Below, one piece after another: positions 46,317-57,427 of a DNA stretch of 64,000 bases; position 1 is the first letter of the stretch; each line of letters begins with the position of its first letter. The DNA comes from Eucommia ulmoides. Lineage: Eukaryota > Streptophyta > Magnoliopsida > Garryales > Eucommiaceae. The stretch lies in NCBI GenBank assembly GCA_016647705.1, contig CM028327.1:40573017-40637016 (forward strand), written 5' to 3'. The notes beneath the pieces are model-generated. The model made no database searches. It saw nothing but the letters and a program-made list of their open reading frames with translations, and was not told the origin of the DNA. Made by a program: the position numbers and the translations under genes.

Positions 46317-48990
46317 CAATTGAGCCACCGACTCTCCACGGTTCTCGATCTTTCGGGTGATCTCACGACTCTCCACGGTTCTCGATCTTTTGGGTGATCT
46401 CACGACACATGCACAGTTATACACACACACACACACACACACACACCTCGTGAGATCGGGAAGCATCCAAAGAATAGAGAGAGGGGAGAACCGAAGGAGG
46501 GGAAGAGAAAGGAAGAGATAGAGAGATTCGGCAGGTGGTGGTTCGTTACTGCTCCGGCGAGTGTGTGTGAAATTAGTTTCCAATCGTTCGTCGGTGGGTG
46601 TTTGGGTGATCGTCGCAGTCTCTGGTAAGTGGGCTTGTGATTTCTCTGTTTGTTTCGGTGTGGGTATATGTGTGGGTTCAGCCGTTCATCGTCAAAAAAT
46701 AGAGGAGAGAGAGAGAGGTGGGTTGTGATCGGCGGTGTGTGTGTGTGTGCTGTTGTTGGTCCGACGAGGTGACAGTGTATGTGTCGCCGTTGATTAGTCG
46801 CCGGCGGTGGGTTAGAGAGAGAGAGAACTACAGTTGGTTGTGTGGGTACAAACGGCGGCGTGAGATGGTCCGACGGAGTGTGGCTCCTCTGGTAGTGTGC
46901 GTGTGAGTATGGGTATTTGTATGTGTGTGAATGTGTTGCTGGTAGTGGTTGGGGAGTGTGTATGTGATAATCGTTGGCGGTGAAAAGTTAGAGAGAGAGA
47001 GAGAAAAGGGCGGACGGCAGGGTGTGCCGTTCTGCTGTGAGAAACCGGAGAGAGAGAGAGAGAGGTTCAGGCGATTGTCCAGCGGTGTTCGGTCGGCGTT
47101 TGTGTGGGGGTTCTGTTCTATTGTCGTCGGTGAGGGTGGTCAAGGGGTTGCGTTGGGTTGTGATCAATGGGATTGCCGGCGGTGAGTAGTGTGAGGTTGT
47201 CGTCGGCGAGGAGAGAGAGGGAGATGAGATGGTAGGACCCAAAAATAGAGCAAAAAGAGGAAGAGCGTTCACTTGAGCGGTGAAACTTCTGGGAGCAGAT
47301 GAGATGAGAGGAAGAGGCTCACCTAGGCGGTGGAGCACCGACAGTAAACAGACGCAGAAGCAAAAAAGGAAACGGGAAGAAAAAAAGAAGAAAATGAAAA
47401 ATGAGGAAAAAGGGTAAAGGGGAAATTTGCACAAACCACCCCACTAAAATTAATAATCCAATCTTGTGGCCAATGGAAAAATTCAAAAAAGGTAGAATCT
47501 CGAATTTTTTTAATAAATGTATTTAATTGTCTAAATTGAAATAGCTATAGGAAATAGTGAGACCGTTTACATGAATAAATGTAAATTCGATATAGGAAAT
47601 TGTAACGGAGTAATATTAGTTAAATAGTAATATTTCATAATAATAAAAAAAAACGAGGAATAGGAAATCTCGGAAACTAAGGCCTGCAATGCATGGTTAG
47701 GGTATTATTATTTCATAAAATATTAATGTAAGCCCTGTTACTGTTAGGTTCGCAGGCATCGGAGTTTTGGTAGAGGGTAGTCGGTTAAAGTTTACAAAAG
47801 TGGATATCTAGGTGAGTGTACTATCTTCTTGCCATACGATTTTACAAATGATATGGATCAAGCATGTTTTTGGGTGAGTTGGTAAAATAAATTTTCGGGG
47901 TATTGTGTTGATTTTTAAAAAGAAAGTTGGAAAATGAGTTTCGTTGGATTTGGTGGTTTTAAAAGAGAGTGAAAAATATCTGATTTTCTAAAAATGTTTG
48001 GTTTTCTAAAAACAAAGGTGGGAGAAATGGTTTTTATTGAAATCGGTGGTACAAAGGTGGAAAAATGGGTTTTACTGAAATCAGTGGTATTTTTAAAAAG
48101 AGAGTAAAAAATATGATTTTTGAAAATTCTCCCCAAAAGGGGTGTGGTTTATATTCTCCCCATGAGGGGTGTGGATTTTGATGAGGTAGTATGAAATGTA
48201 TTTCTTCCCGTAAGGGATGTGGATTTTTAACTATACTGATGATTTGGACGATGCCATAGTTTTCTCCCCGCAAGGGATGTGGATTATATTTCTCCCCGTA
48301 AGGGGTGTGGATTATATTTCTCTCCAAAAGGGGTGTGGATATTTTATAGGAAGGCATTCCTACGGATGTTACGGTAATATTGCAACTCCCGATCGTGAGG
48401 TTAAAACGATCACTATAGCTAGCCAGTGTGTGTTGTAGTGGAGAGGTGTTTTGAGATGTGGTGTTTTAACTTATACTGGGTGATTTATTATTTATTATGG
48501 TGATTGGTATTATTTTATACTAGATGGGTTTGAATGGAACTTATACTTATTATTTTATTTTCACTGCTTATATTTACTAGCTATGTGATGTTTATATACT
48601 TCCGTTTGATCCATTTAGATGTTGTAGAATGAATTATTATTTTAAAAATATTTTTACTAAGAAGGCAATACACTCGTAGGTGAAATAGTTAGGAGTCGGT
48701 TGGTCCCCTACTGGCGCTAGATAGAGTTATGCGGGTTATGCCAAGGAGTCATTTGAAAGAAATTTTGAGACGAGATATCAGAGATGAAATCTAAGTGAGG
48801 TTTAGGGGATTTGTTTGATTGTTTTTATATTCAGGACGGTGTATCCCAGTCAGATGGGATTATTATATGTTGTATAGATTTACAATTTTGTTTATTGACG
48901 TATTGTGGTTGGCTAGTCAGTTGGGCGGTGTTATGTCTATATCACGCCGGCCCCACATGACGGGTGTCCGGGGTAGGGTGTAACACTTAT
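46021..48990 (+). mobile_element. Solo LTR (family S), 46026-48985, with perfect TSD CTTAT
   Basis: 2960 bp inserted in pol of the Tat-like element. It starts TGTAAGACCCCGATCTTT and ends GGGTAGGGTGTAACA. CTTAT is present at 46021-46025 and 48986-48990. A TATA-rich run lies at about 46284-46313, then a CA/GT and GA-rich, GC-richer core (46320-47430) like that of 14360-16645. A hairpin minisatellite sits at 48125-48345. No coding capacity or internal LTR pair, so a solo LTR is favoured. Confidence 0.87.
48125..48345. repeat. Hairpin minisatellite (CTCCCC...GGGGTGTGG)
   Basis: Six or so units of the form TTCTCCCCGTAAGGGGTGTG spaced by TATATT-type or longer linkers. Each unit is a CCCC(N4)GGGG hairpin. 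It lies in the 3' part of the solo LTR, in the same region where the copy at 32966 has a different hairpin minisatellite. Confidence 0.85.
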
Positions 48991-49035
48991 GTTGGGGTAC
49001 CAGGCTACTCTTTGCGGGTAAGCATTCTAATGCAC

Positions 49036-50056
49036 CTAAGCACGCTCTATTTTTTCTTCCAGGAGATCTAGGTTTAATGCCAATGTTGCTTTGTTCTCAG
49101 CTCGGTCATAGGAGACCGAGGTTCTTTGTGTTGGTATACCGATCTCAACTGAGATGATGCCTTCAGACCCATACGTCATTGTGAAAGGCGTTTCTCCTGT
49201 TGTAGTTCTGACCGTTGTGTGATATGCCCACAAAACGGGGTAAAGGTCCTCAACCCATAAGCCCTTAGACTTGTCCAACCTTGTATTCAAGTTTTGCAAG
49301 ATCGTCTGGTTAGTAACCTCGACTTGACCATTTACCTGCGGGTGACCCGGGAAGGAGAAATGTGTGTTGGTCCCCAATCTCGAGCAAAGGTCGGTAAAGA
49401 GGTCGTTGTCAAACTACTTACTGTTGTTCGAGACAACGACGTTGGAGATGCCGAACCGAAAGATTAGGCTTTTCCACATGAAGTCCCTGATCTTCTCCTT
49501 GGTGATCTTGGCTAGGGGCTCAGCTTCTACCCACTTTGTGAGGTAGTTGATCACAACGACCAGGAATTTTCTCTAGCCGGTGCCCTGAGGGAATGTGCCG
49601 AGAAGGTCGATGCCCTATTAGGCAAAGGGCCAATGACTGGTCATGGGCATCATCTTGGTTGGTGGAGCATGGGGATGAGCGGCGAATCTCTGACACTTGT
49701 CGTATTTTTTCATGAACTCATTTACATCTATGGCCAGTAGTACCCATACCGGAGGAGTTTCCGAGATAGGGATCTACCCCCCGCGTGGTTGCTGCAAACT
49801 TCTTCATAAACTTCTCTAATCACGTAGTTGGCCTCCTAAGGTAGGAGACACCTCGGTACAACACCCCGTCTATGAGGATGTACCTTACAGCCTGATATTT
49901 CATCCTTCTGGCCTCAACTCGATCTTCTGGTAGTGTCCCCTTCTCGAGGAAATTCTTAATCGAGTCCAACCAGGACAACTCGGTATTGAGTGTGCATATG
50001 GTCGCAACCTCATCTGATGTTACTATGCTCGGCTCACCTAGGTATTCTATAGGCAT
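49036..50056 (-). pseudogene. Integrase of the Tat-like element, catalytically dead
   Basis: The minus strand gives a pre-integrase linker (49820-50056, EDRVEARRMKYQAVRYILID), an HHCC-like end (YDKCQRFAAHPHAPP), then the core: GIDLLGTFPQGTG, NVVVSNNSK with a stop, and FSFPGHPQVNGQVEVTNQTI. The second catalytic Asp (canonical VSDNGTQF) is Asn here, and the next Gln codon is a stop. The third (Glu in GQVEVTN) is kept. The block ends at the insertion of the solo LTR. Confidence 0.88.
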
Positions 50057-50630
50057 GGTTCACTTTAGTGTGTGTTCTACCGCGGAGGCCAGGTCAGCCA
50101 ATGCGTTAGCATGCCTTTTTCCTTCTCGGGGAATTTGCGTGACTTGAACCCTTTCAAAGTCCTCCATCAAAAACTTCACCCTCTCCAGGTAGGCGACCAT
50201 ACTTGGGTCCTTAGCTAGGTAGTCACCATTTACTTGGTTGAGCATGAGTTGGGAATCGCACAGGACTTGGAGAGTCTTCACATTGAAATATCGAGCTAAC
50301 TTTAGCCCGGTGAGTAAGGCTTCATATTCTGCTCTATAGGCACGGTTCACTTTAGTGTGTGTTCTACCTCGGAGGCCAGGTTAGCCAATGCGTTAGCATC
50401 TCTTTTTTCTTCTCGGGAAATTTGTGTGGCTTGAATCCTTTTGAAGTCCTCCATTAAAACCTTCACCATCTCCAGGTAAGCAACCATACTCGGGTCCTTA
50501 GCTAGGTAGTCACCATTTACTTGGTTGAGCATGAGTTGGGAATCGCACACGACTTGGAGAGTCTTCACGTTTAAATCTCTAGCTAACTTTAGCTCGGTGA
50601 GCAAGGCTTCATAACCAGCTTAATTGTTCG
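50057..50630 (-). pseudogene. RNase H region with internal 287-bp tandem duplication
   Basis: Two near-identical segments, 50057-50343 and 50344-50630, each encode YEALLT(G/E)LKLAR, LQVxCDSQLMLNQVNG and HANALADLAS-type blocks of the Ty3/gypsy RNase H. Because 287 is not a multiple of 3, the copies are read in different frames. The canonical domain contains this segment once. Confidence 0.88.
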
Positions 50631-51400
50631 TGGCCCAAAATCCTAGCCAAAATGCATATTCTACCTCTTCCTTATTTGGAGCTACAAGGACCATCCCGGC
50701 CCCACAACCGTTTTGGTTAGAAGAACCGTCTGTGAATAGTTTCTAGGAATGTGGTCCCAGGTCGATTCCCACGCTAGGGGTATCACCGACCTCTTTGCTA
50801 AGCGAGAGAGTCTTCTCAATAGCCTTTAGGTTGGCATTTGGCTCTACGTCCAAGAAGGCCAGCTTGGCAAAGAAATCAGGTAAAATCGCCCCTTGATTGC
50901 TGTACTGGGCCGATAATCAATATGGAATTGGCCAAGCTTGGGGATGTACTTCATTAACCTCCTAGAGACATCAGGGGGATGGAGGATTTGTCTTAGAGAC
51001 TAGTCAGTCAGAACGACGATGGTGTAGGTCTGAAAATACTGTCTTAGCTTATTTGAAGCGATTAATAAGGCATATATTAGCTTTTCAAATTGGGAATATA
51101 TGGTCTCGGCATCAGTGAGGACCCTGCTGGAGTAGTATACCAGGCTTCGAATGTTATTTTCCTCTCTCACCAAGGCTGCGCTTACCGCCGTGGTGGACGT
51201 CGAGATGTAGATGAATAACTCATATTCTTATCTCAGTGTACTGAGCATGGGAGCTGAGTTAAAATACCTCTTAAGTTCTTGGAAAGCCTTTTCATACTCC
51301 TCGGTCTACTCGAATACCTTGTTTCCCCTGAAGACTTTGAAAAATTGGAGGCACTTCACGAAGGATCAAAAGATAAAACGATTAAACGTTGCCAGCCTTC
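50631..51400 (-). pseudogene. RT-RNase H connection of the Tat-like element, decayed
   Basis: Between RT and RNase H the minus strand encodes fragments of the connection domain in several frames (for example the tether corresponding to LYLAVSxxAVSAALV and the ERNYPPLEK-like region), with many stops. No independent gene. Confidence 0.6.
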
Positions 51401-52110
51401 CTATGAGCATTTGGACCTCTTTCTTGGTGCGGGGTGAATCCATCCCAAGCACGACCCTGATTTGGTCGGGGTTAGCGTCGATACTTGCTGGGATACTATA
51501 AAACTGAGGTATTTTCCCGTAGACACCCCAAATATGCACTTGCTTGGGTTGAGCTTCATGCGATGAGCTCGGAGCTTGTTGAAGCAGGCCTGGAGATTCC
51601 CAAGGTGGTCTTGAGCTTCGATGCTTTTTACCAACATGTCATTGATATAAACCTCCATGGTTTTCTCGATCTCCTCTTTTAACATCTTGTTGACTAATCG
51701 TTGATACGTCGCTTTGGCATTACACAACCCCAATGACATAACCTTATAGCAATAAGTTCCTTGATCTATGATGAACGAGGTTTTTCTCTTATCAGAAGGG
51801 TACATCGAGATCTAACTATAGCCGGCATATGCGTTGAGAAAGCTCAGCTGCTTGTACTCAGCAATGGCGTCGATCACGATGTTTATCCTCAGTAAAGGGA
51901 AGAAGTTTTTTGGACTGGCCTTATTCAAATCTTTGAAATCCACTGAAAGGAACCATTTGTTCTTGGCTTTAGGAGTAAGGACCATGTTAGATAACCAGTT
52001 AAGGAAATTGACCTCTTCCACAACGTCGAACTTCACTCCATGATCGGTAGGGAACTTCATCATCTGGTGGTAAGAGGAGCAACGACCCTTAGGGCGGTTA
52101 CAGTAGGACG
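51401..52110 (-). pseudogene. Reverse transcriptase of the Tat-like element
   Basis: Minus strand: LVDDVVE-like start, LNWLSNMVLTPKAKNKWFLS, VDFKDLNKASPKNFFPL, LSFLNAYAGYS (52063-51812), then SFIIDQGTYCYKVMSLGLCN, MLKEEIEKTMEVYINDMLVK and AHRMKLNPSKCIFGV (51805-51401). The catalytic box is YIND where YVDD is expected, so the first Asp is lost. Upstream, KFPTDHGV is the tail of the protease region, so the segment between protease and RT looks deleted. A stop separates the two pieces. Confidence 0.88.
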
Positions 52111-52112
52111 AC

Positions 52113-53703
52113 TGGTAGGGCGTAAAATACGTTGCTACTTACACTTTCAAGTATATGAGGTCTAAATTTTAGTATAGTATGAATGTTAAGATCGGGTTAT
52201 CGTATCCACATGGATTGGTGTTGTTACTATATGTCGTGACCTAACTTTATCTAGGCAAAAAACAAATGTATTTAATTAATTAAACTAATACTAATATATC
52301 CTAAATTAACTACACTAATATACTAATATGTTTTAGGGTGAATAATTTCCTAGGGATTAACGTGTTTACAAATACGTGTTTGATTTCGATTTACTCACGT
52401 TTACGGTGTTTGACCTATTTGACAACCTTAGTACGTAAACTCCACCGCCACCTCTCCCGAGTGTAAGACAGGGGAATACATGACTTCGAGTCAATGAAGA
52501 AGTCTTCCTCAACGTCTTAACGACCCTAGATCATGTGAGTCTCGCCCAGCGTCATTGATTGCACACAATCCAACTCTCGACCGGGTTATTGGATCGTGCG
52601 TTGTATTTACCCTATCGACAATCTCCATTCTAAAACTCCCTCGCCACCTCTCCCGAGTGTAAGATGAGGGATATAATATGACTTCGTGTCAACGAAGAAG
52701 TCCCCCTCAATGTCTTAACGACCCTAGGTCGCATGAGTCTTACCCCAACGTCATCGATTGTCCACAATCCAAACCCCGACCGGGTTATAGAATTGTGGCG
52801 TTTGTTTACCCTAATCCAAATTCGGGGTTTGTCAAAATCCTGTATTCTCCATTTATCTAACTAAGCATGATAAACAAACAATACGATAAATACAATCAAA
52901 CTACGAAGAACAATCATAAACGAAACACCGAAATCATCCAAACAACGTTTTTATAAATTATATCATTAATCCCTACTATAATCCATGTTTAGCTATGGCC
53001 ATAGCCGCATTTACAATGAAATAATAAGCTCAAATGCTCACATGATCCTAAGATAAAGAAATAAGGAAAAACTACCGAATAACTTAGCCTCGTCCGAAGA
53101 TAAACCACTAAGAACGCTCAACGATCGATTCACCGTCTTCTCCACTTCGGGATATGAGCTCCACTTCTAAAACTCCTAAACCCTAACCTAAATATAGCTT
53201 AAGGTGCCCAAATGGCCGGGGGAGGTTCACAAGGATGGGAGAGATGATGGTATTTATAAACAAAATATCTCAAAATATCTAAATAAATATCAAGACTGTG
53301 CAGAGAGTCTCCGCCTAGGCGAAGGAATCCACCGCCTAGGCGGAGACTAGGTCGGTTTGGTGACCATCACGGCGGTGAAGACAATGGTGGACGTGGAAAA
53401 GTTTTCACTGGATTTTCGCCTAGGTAGTGGGCTGTCAATAGCCTTTGGTCATTTCTCAGCTTCTTCACTGCCTAGGCGGTGGGCCTGTTTCACAATTTTG
53501 CCTTCGAGCTTGTTTTTCCACTGTTCTTCGACCGCTTTTGGTTCGATCTCATCGTTTTCGCTCCAATTTCCTATCTTTTTGCCCCATACGCCTAATTTAT
53601 ACAAAAAGTATGAAAACTAATTAAAACATAATAAAATACTATATAAACGCTCGAAAACTAACTTAATTAAGTTTGGAAATATGTAGGTAATTTACACCTA
53701 TCA
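52113..53703 (-). repeat. LTR A of the Athila-like element
   Basis: 1591 bp, TGGTAGGGCG...ACACCTATCA in + orientation. It contains two ~180-bp imperfect tandem segments marked by CCGCCACCTCTCCCGAGTG (near 52446 and 52630) and several CCTAGGCGG palindromes (53306-53490). Confidence 0.88.
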
Positions 53704-55579
53704 AATACCCCCAAATTTGGAATTTGGCTAGTCCTCAAGCCAAACACACATACAAAAATGAAAAATACAACTGAATTAAATAATAAAAAACCTAAAATAA
53801 TCTAAACATAACGACATGCGAGTTTTACATTCTTCTAATAGCCAAGTTATTGTCCCTCAACAATCGCCAGTTTTATCGAGTTCAGGTGGTAAAACATATC
53901 ATGTGGTTCTAGAATTTTGACATGCAATAATGGTGAATGCTATTCTAGATCTTGTAAACGTGTTAGTGCGAGACTCAATAATATAACTATATAACGACTA
54001 GATTAGATTATCCCCCAACGAAACTTATGACTTAGACCGTGAAGGACTAGGATTTCCATATGTTAGATTGGGGTCCACTCTCCACTAATGTAGGCTCAGA
54101 AGTTCAAAAAGATTGGAAGGCCTTGGTTCGAGTATGGAACATTTGGGGGTAATTTGGAATAGAAAACGGGTTAACATTGTTAACTTAACGTTTCCCAAGG
54201 CTCAACGCTTGGTAAATTCACTCTCGAACCCCCATACTTAGATTGGAAACAATCTTGAACATGCATTTAAGAACGTAGTACTCACTTGTAAAAAAGAAAT
54301 AGAAAATAAACTATATTTACATAAGTTTCTTTTTTTTTTTTAACTAACCACACTCCCAAACTTATTTGATTGTTACAATTGAAGGGTGTGTGAAATACAA
54401 ATGAAAAACGACAAGTGAGTACTCAAATACCGAACCAATTAGAAAATTGCCCTAAACCCAACCACTCACATTAAGTAGCATTTGCAATTGCTAACTTGAT
54501 TCACTCAAATGTGCCTTTAAATTCAGCGATTAAAGTTTGGAAAAGGTCAACTAGCTAGGGTATTAGTTTATGTGTTCAAAATTGAAATGACATTTAGGCT
54601 TCGACAGGGTAACGAGGGATAAAAATATTACAAGGTAGGCTTAAAAAGGCTCAAGCGACAAAGAGAATGCCTAAATCACGTCTCTTAAACTACCTCGCCT
54701 AGGATTTCACCTCAATCTTCCCCTCAATCAAGTTCTAGAATCCTTAATGTGTCATGAATTTGGCTAATCGATAATCGTCCTCAAATCAATTGAATAACGA
54801 TACATTGAGTCTATGTGCCCGTGCAAATTAGGATCTACAATAATTTTTACCAAAAAGTATAGTCATGCACACAGAATCACACATGCATGAGTATTACCCT
54901 TGACTTCGAAAACAACCAAGGGTAATTATCATCATTGGCTAACGGCCCAGATGAACACAAAACTCAACATATAACAACAACACACAAAAACACAAACACA
55001 TTCTAACCTAAACACACATGCACACAAGAAAACAATAACACATAAACTAAAATACTAAACTAGACATCACTGCCAAACTCAAAATGGACAGTGTCTTCAG
55101 CGAACCCAATCATCATTCTTAAACATATGAAATTTAAGCATGCTGACGAAGGGTGTTTAGAACACTTACCTGGGAGGCAAGAGGATCTCGCCTCTGTTTA
55201 AATTCGACGGAGATGTATTTAACTTATTTAACCTTGGGTTGCCTCCCAAGAAGCGCGTGGTTTAATATCCTCGGCCCGACACATGCCCACAAGACTGGAG
55301 AGATGTTTCAACGAACGAAACGCAAGAGTACCTGTCGATCTAACATCTTCAAGCATCCTGCTGGAAAACAAAACCAAAACTACAAACGAAAATTATATAC
55401 AACAGAAATGCCTAAAGTAAAATTAAGTCATTTATACACAATATCGACAGTAAACGACAAAACACAATCTCGGAAATACGATACACTTGCTTCTCCTATT
55501 TAAAACTTAAGTCTCCGGACGTTACCGCGTTTCGCTGGCAATAACATCAAAACAATCTTCGGCAACGATACCAAAAACT
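53704..55579 (-). other. Noncoding interior of the Athila-like element
   Basis: Begins AATACCCCCAAATTTGG (complement of a polypurine tract) and ends at the primer-site-like sequence before LTR B. No gag-pol coding is detected; the ORF at 55153-55503 has no recognised homology and includes the GGTTGCCTCCCAAG string. Confidence 0.7.
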
Positions 55580-57324
55580 TGGTAGGTGTGAATATGCCGC
55601 TACTTTCACTTGCAAGTATATGAGGTCAAGTTTTAGTATAGATCGAGAGAGTTAGGGTTATCGTGTCCACATGGATTGGTTTTGACTATTATTGAGTACC
55701 GTATTTATCATGACCTAATTTTATCTAGGCGAAGATAAATTGAATAAAATTAATTATACTAATACTAAGTTAATTAATCTAATTAAATTAACTATACTAA
55801 TATTACTATGAGATGTTTAAGGAAAATATTGCCTATGGATTAACTTTTGTTTACAAAAACGTGTTTGGTCTCGTTTTAGTTTATGTTAACGGCGTTCGAC
55901 TTATCTGACAATCTCAGTTCGTAAACTCTCTTGCCACCTCTCCCGAGTGTAAGACGAGAGATATAACGTGACTTCGTGTCAACAAAGAAGTCCCTCTCAA
56001 CGTCTTAATGACCCTAGGTCACGTGAGTCTCTCCCCAACGTCATTGATTGCACACAATCCAACTCGCGATCGGATTGTTGGGTCGTGTGTTGTATTTACC
56101 CTATCGATAATCTCAATTATAAAAATCCACCGCCACCTCTCCCGAGTGTAAGACGAGGGAATACATGATTTCGAGTTAACGAAAAAGTCTCTCTCAATGT
56201 CTTAACGACCCTAGGTCACGTGAGTCTTGCCCCAACGTCATTGATTGTCCACAATCAAACTCTTGACCGAGTTATTGGATCGTGGCGTTTGTTTATCCTA
56301 ATCCAAATTTGGGGTTTGTTAAACCCTGTCTTCTCCATATATCATTCTAAGCATAATAAACAAACAATATGGCAAACACAATCAAAATAACGAAGAACAA
56401 CCGCTAACCAAACACAAACTCAACAAAACAATATTTTCATAAATATATTAATCCCTAGACAAAAACCCATTTAGCTCATGGCCATAGCCAATTATACAAT
56501 GAAAGCTAAGTTAAACATGCTAAAAAAACAATCCTAAGTTAAGAAATAAAAGAAGGAACAAGAGAAACTTAGCCTAGTCCGAAGATTCATCGCTAAAAAT
56601 ATTTCGAGATCGCTCTCCCTTCTTAGCAATGTGATCTTCTCCTTAGGATTTGAATGAGCACTTCCAAAACCTCTCTAGTATCCTCCTAAAGTCTATGGAG
56701 ATGTCTTGGCCAAATGGAGAGGAGAGGAGGACAAAATAGGGATCAAAATATCCTAAAATATTTAAAATAATATCTAATCTAACACAGAGGTTACCGCCTA
56801 GGCGGTGGGTATGTTGGTTAGAATGATTGCCTAGGCGGTGGATTGATTCACCTAGGCGGTGGAATAGTGATCCAAGTTTTTGACCTCTGACTGCCTAGGC
56901 GGTGAAACAGCAGTGAGTTTAGGCTTGGCTCTGTACTTTTACCGTTGCAGCGGTGACACACTTTCTTGTTTTGGCTGTAACTTCTTCATCCGAGATTCGA
57001 TTAAGGTGATTAAAAAACCTATGGAAATATAAGAGAAAGATATAAAACTTCTAAGTTTTTAGTTGTTCCAAAATTGGATTGAATCATAGTAAAAAATAGC
57101 CTTAAAGTTACAACACCTTTACCGGCTTTGCACATTTCCACCATTTTTCCACCGTTCTTGATTCGATTTGATTGTTTTTGATCCGTTTACATACCTTTTC
57201 ACCTCAAATACATGATTTAGACAAAAACACATAAAAAAATATTACAATCTATTAAAACGTAATAAACGTACTCAAAAACTAACAATTTTTGATTTGGAAA
57301 TAGATATGTAATTTACACCTATCA
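55580..57324 (-). repeat. LTR B of the Athila-like element
   Basis: 1745 bp, aligned with LTR A throughout (GTATATGAGGTCAAG, CATGGATTGGTTTTGAC, CACCTCTCCCGAGTGTAAGA, AATTTACACCTATCA). It differs by many substitutions and indels, so the element is not recent. Carries CCTAGGCGGTG repeats at 56788-56905. Confidence 0.88.
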
Positions 57325-57427
57325 AATACCCTCAAACTTGAAATTTTACTAGTGCTTGAGTAAAACACCCACGCATAAAAATAAAATATAACAACTAAAA
57401 ACTAAAAATGAAAAACACGAACTATCC

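Larger units (their letters stand above)
52113..57423 (-). mobile_element. Athila-like non-autonomous LTR element (LARD type) inside the Tat-like element
   Basis: LTR A 52113-53703 and LTR B 55580-57324 enclose a noncoding interior (53704-55579). Next to LTR B the minus strand reads TTTTTGGTATCGTTGCCG, similar to the TGGCGCCGTTGCCGG primer site used by Athila elements; the interior also has GGTTGCCTCCCAAGAAGCGC, a string I associate with Athila-type elements. After LTR B, about 100 bp repeat the interior's start, so the order is LTR-interior-LTR-partial interior. The outer boundary at about 57423 is approximate and no target duplication is clear. Confidence 0.8.

Noticed and set aside
46284..47434. 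ORFs of 62-148 codons on both strands
   Set aside because: Microsatellite and GA-rich core of the solo LTR; no domain and no frame conservation with the copy at 14360.
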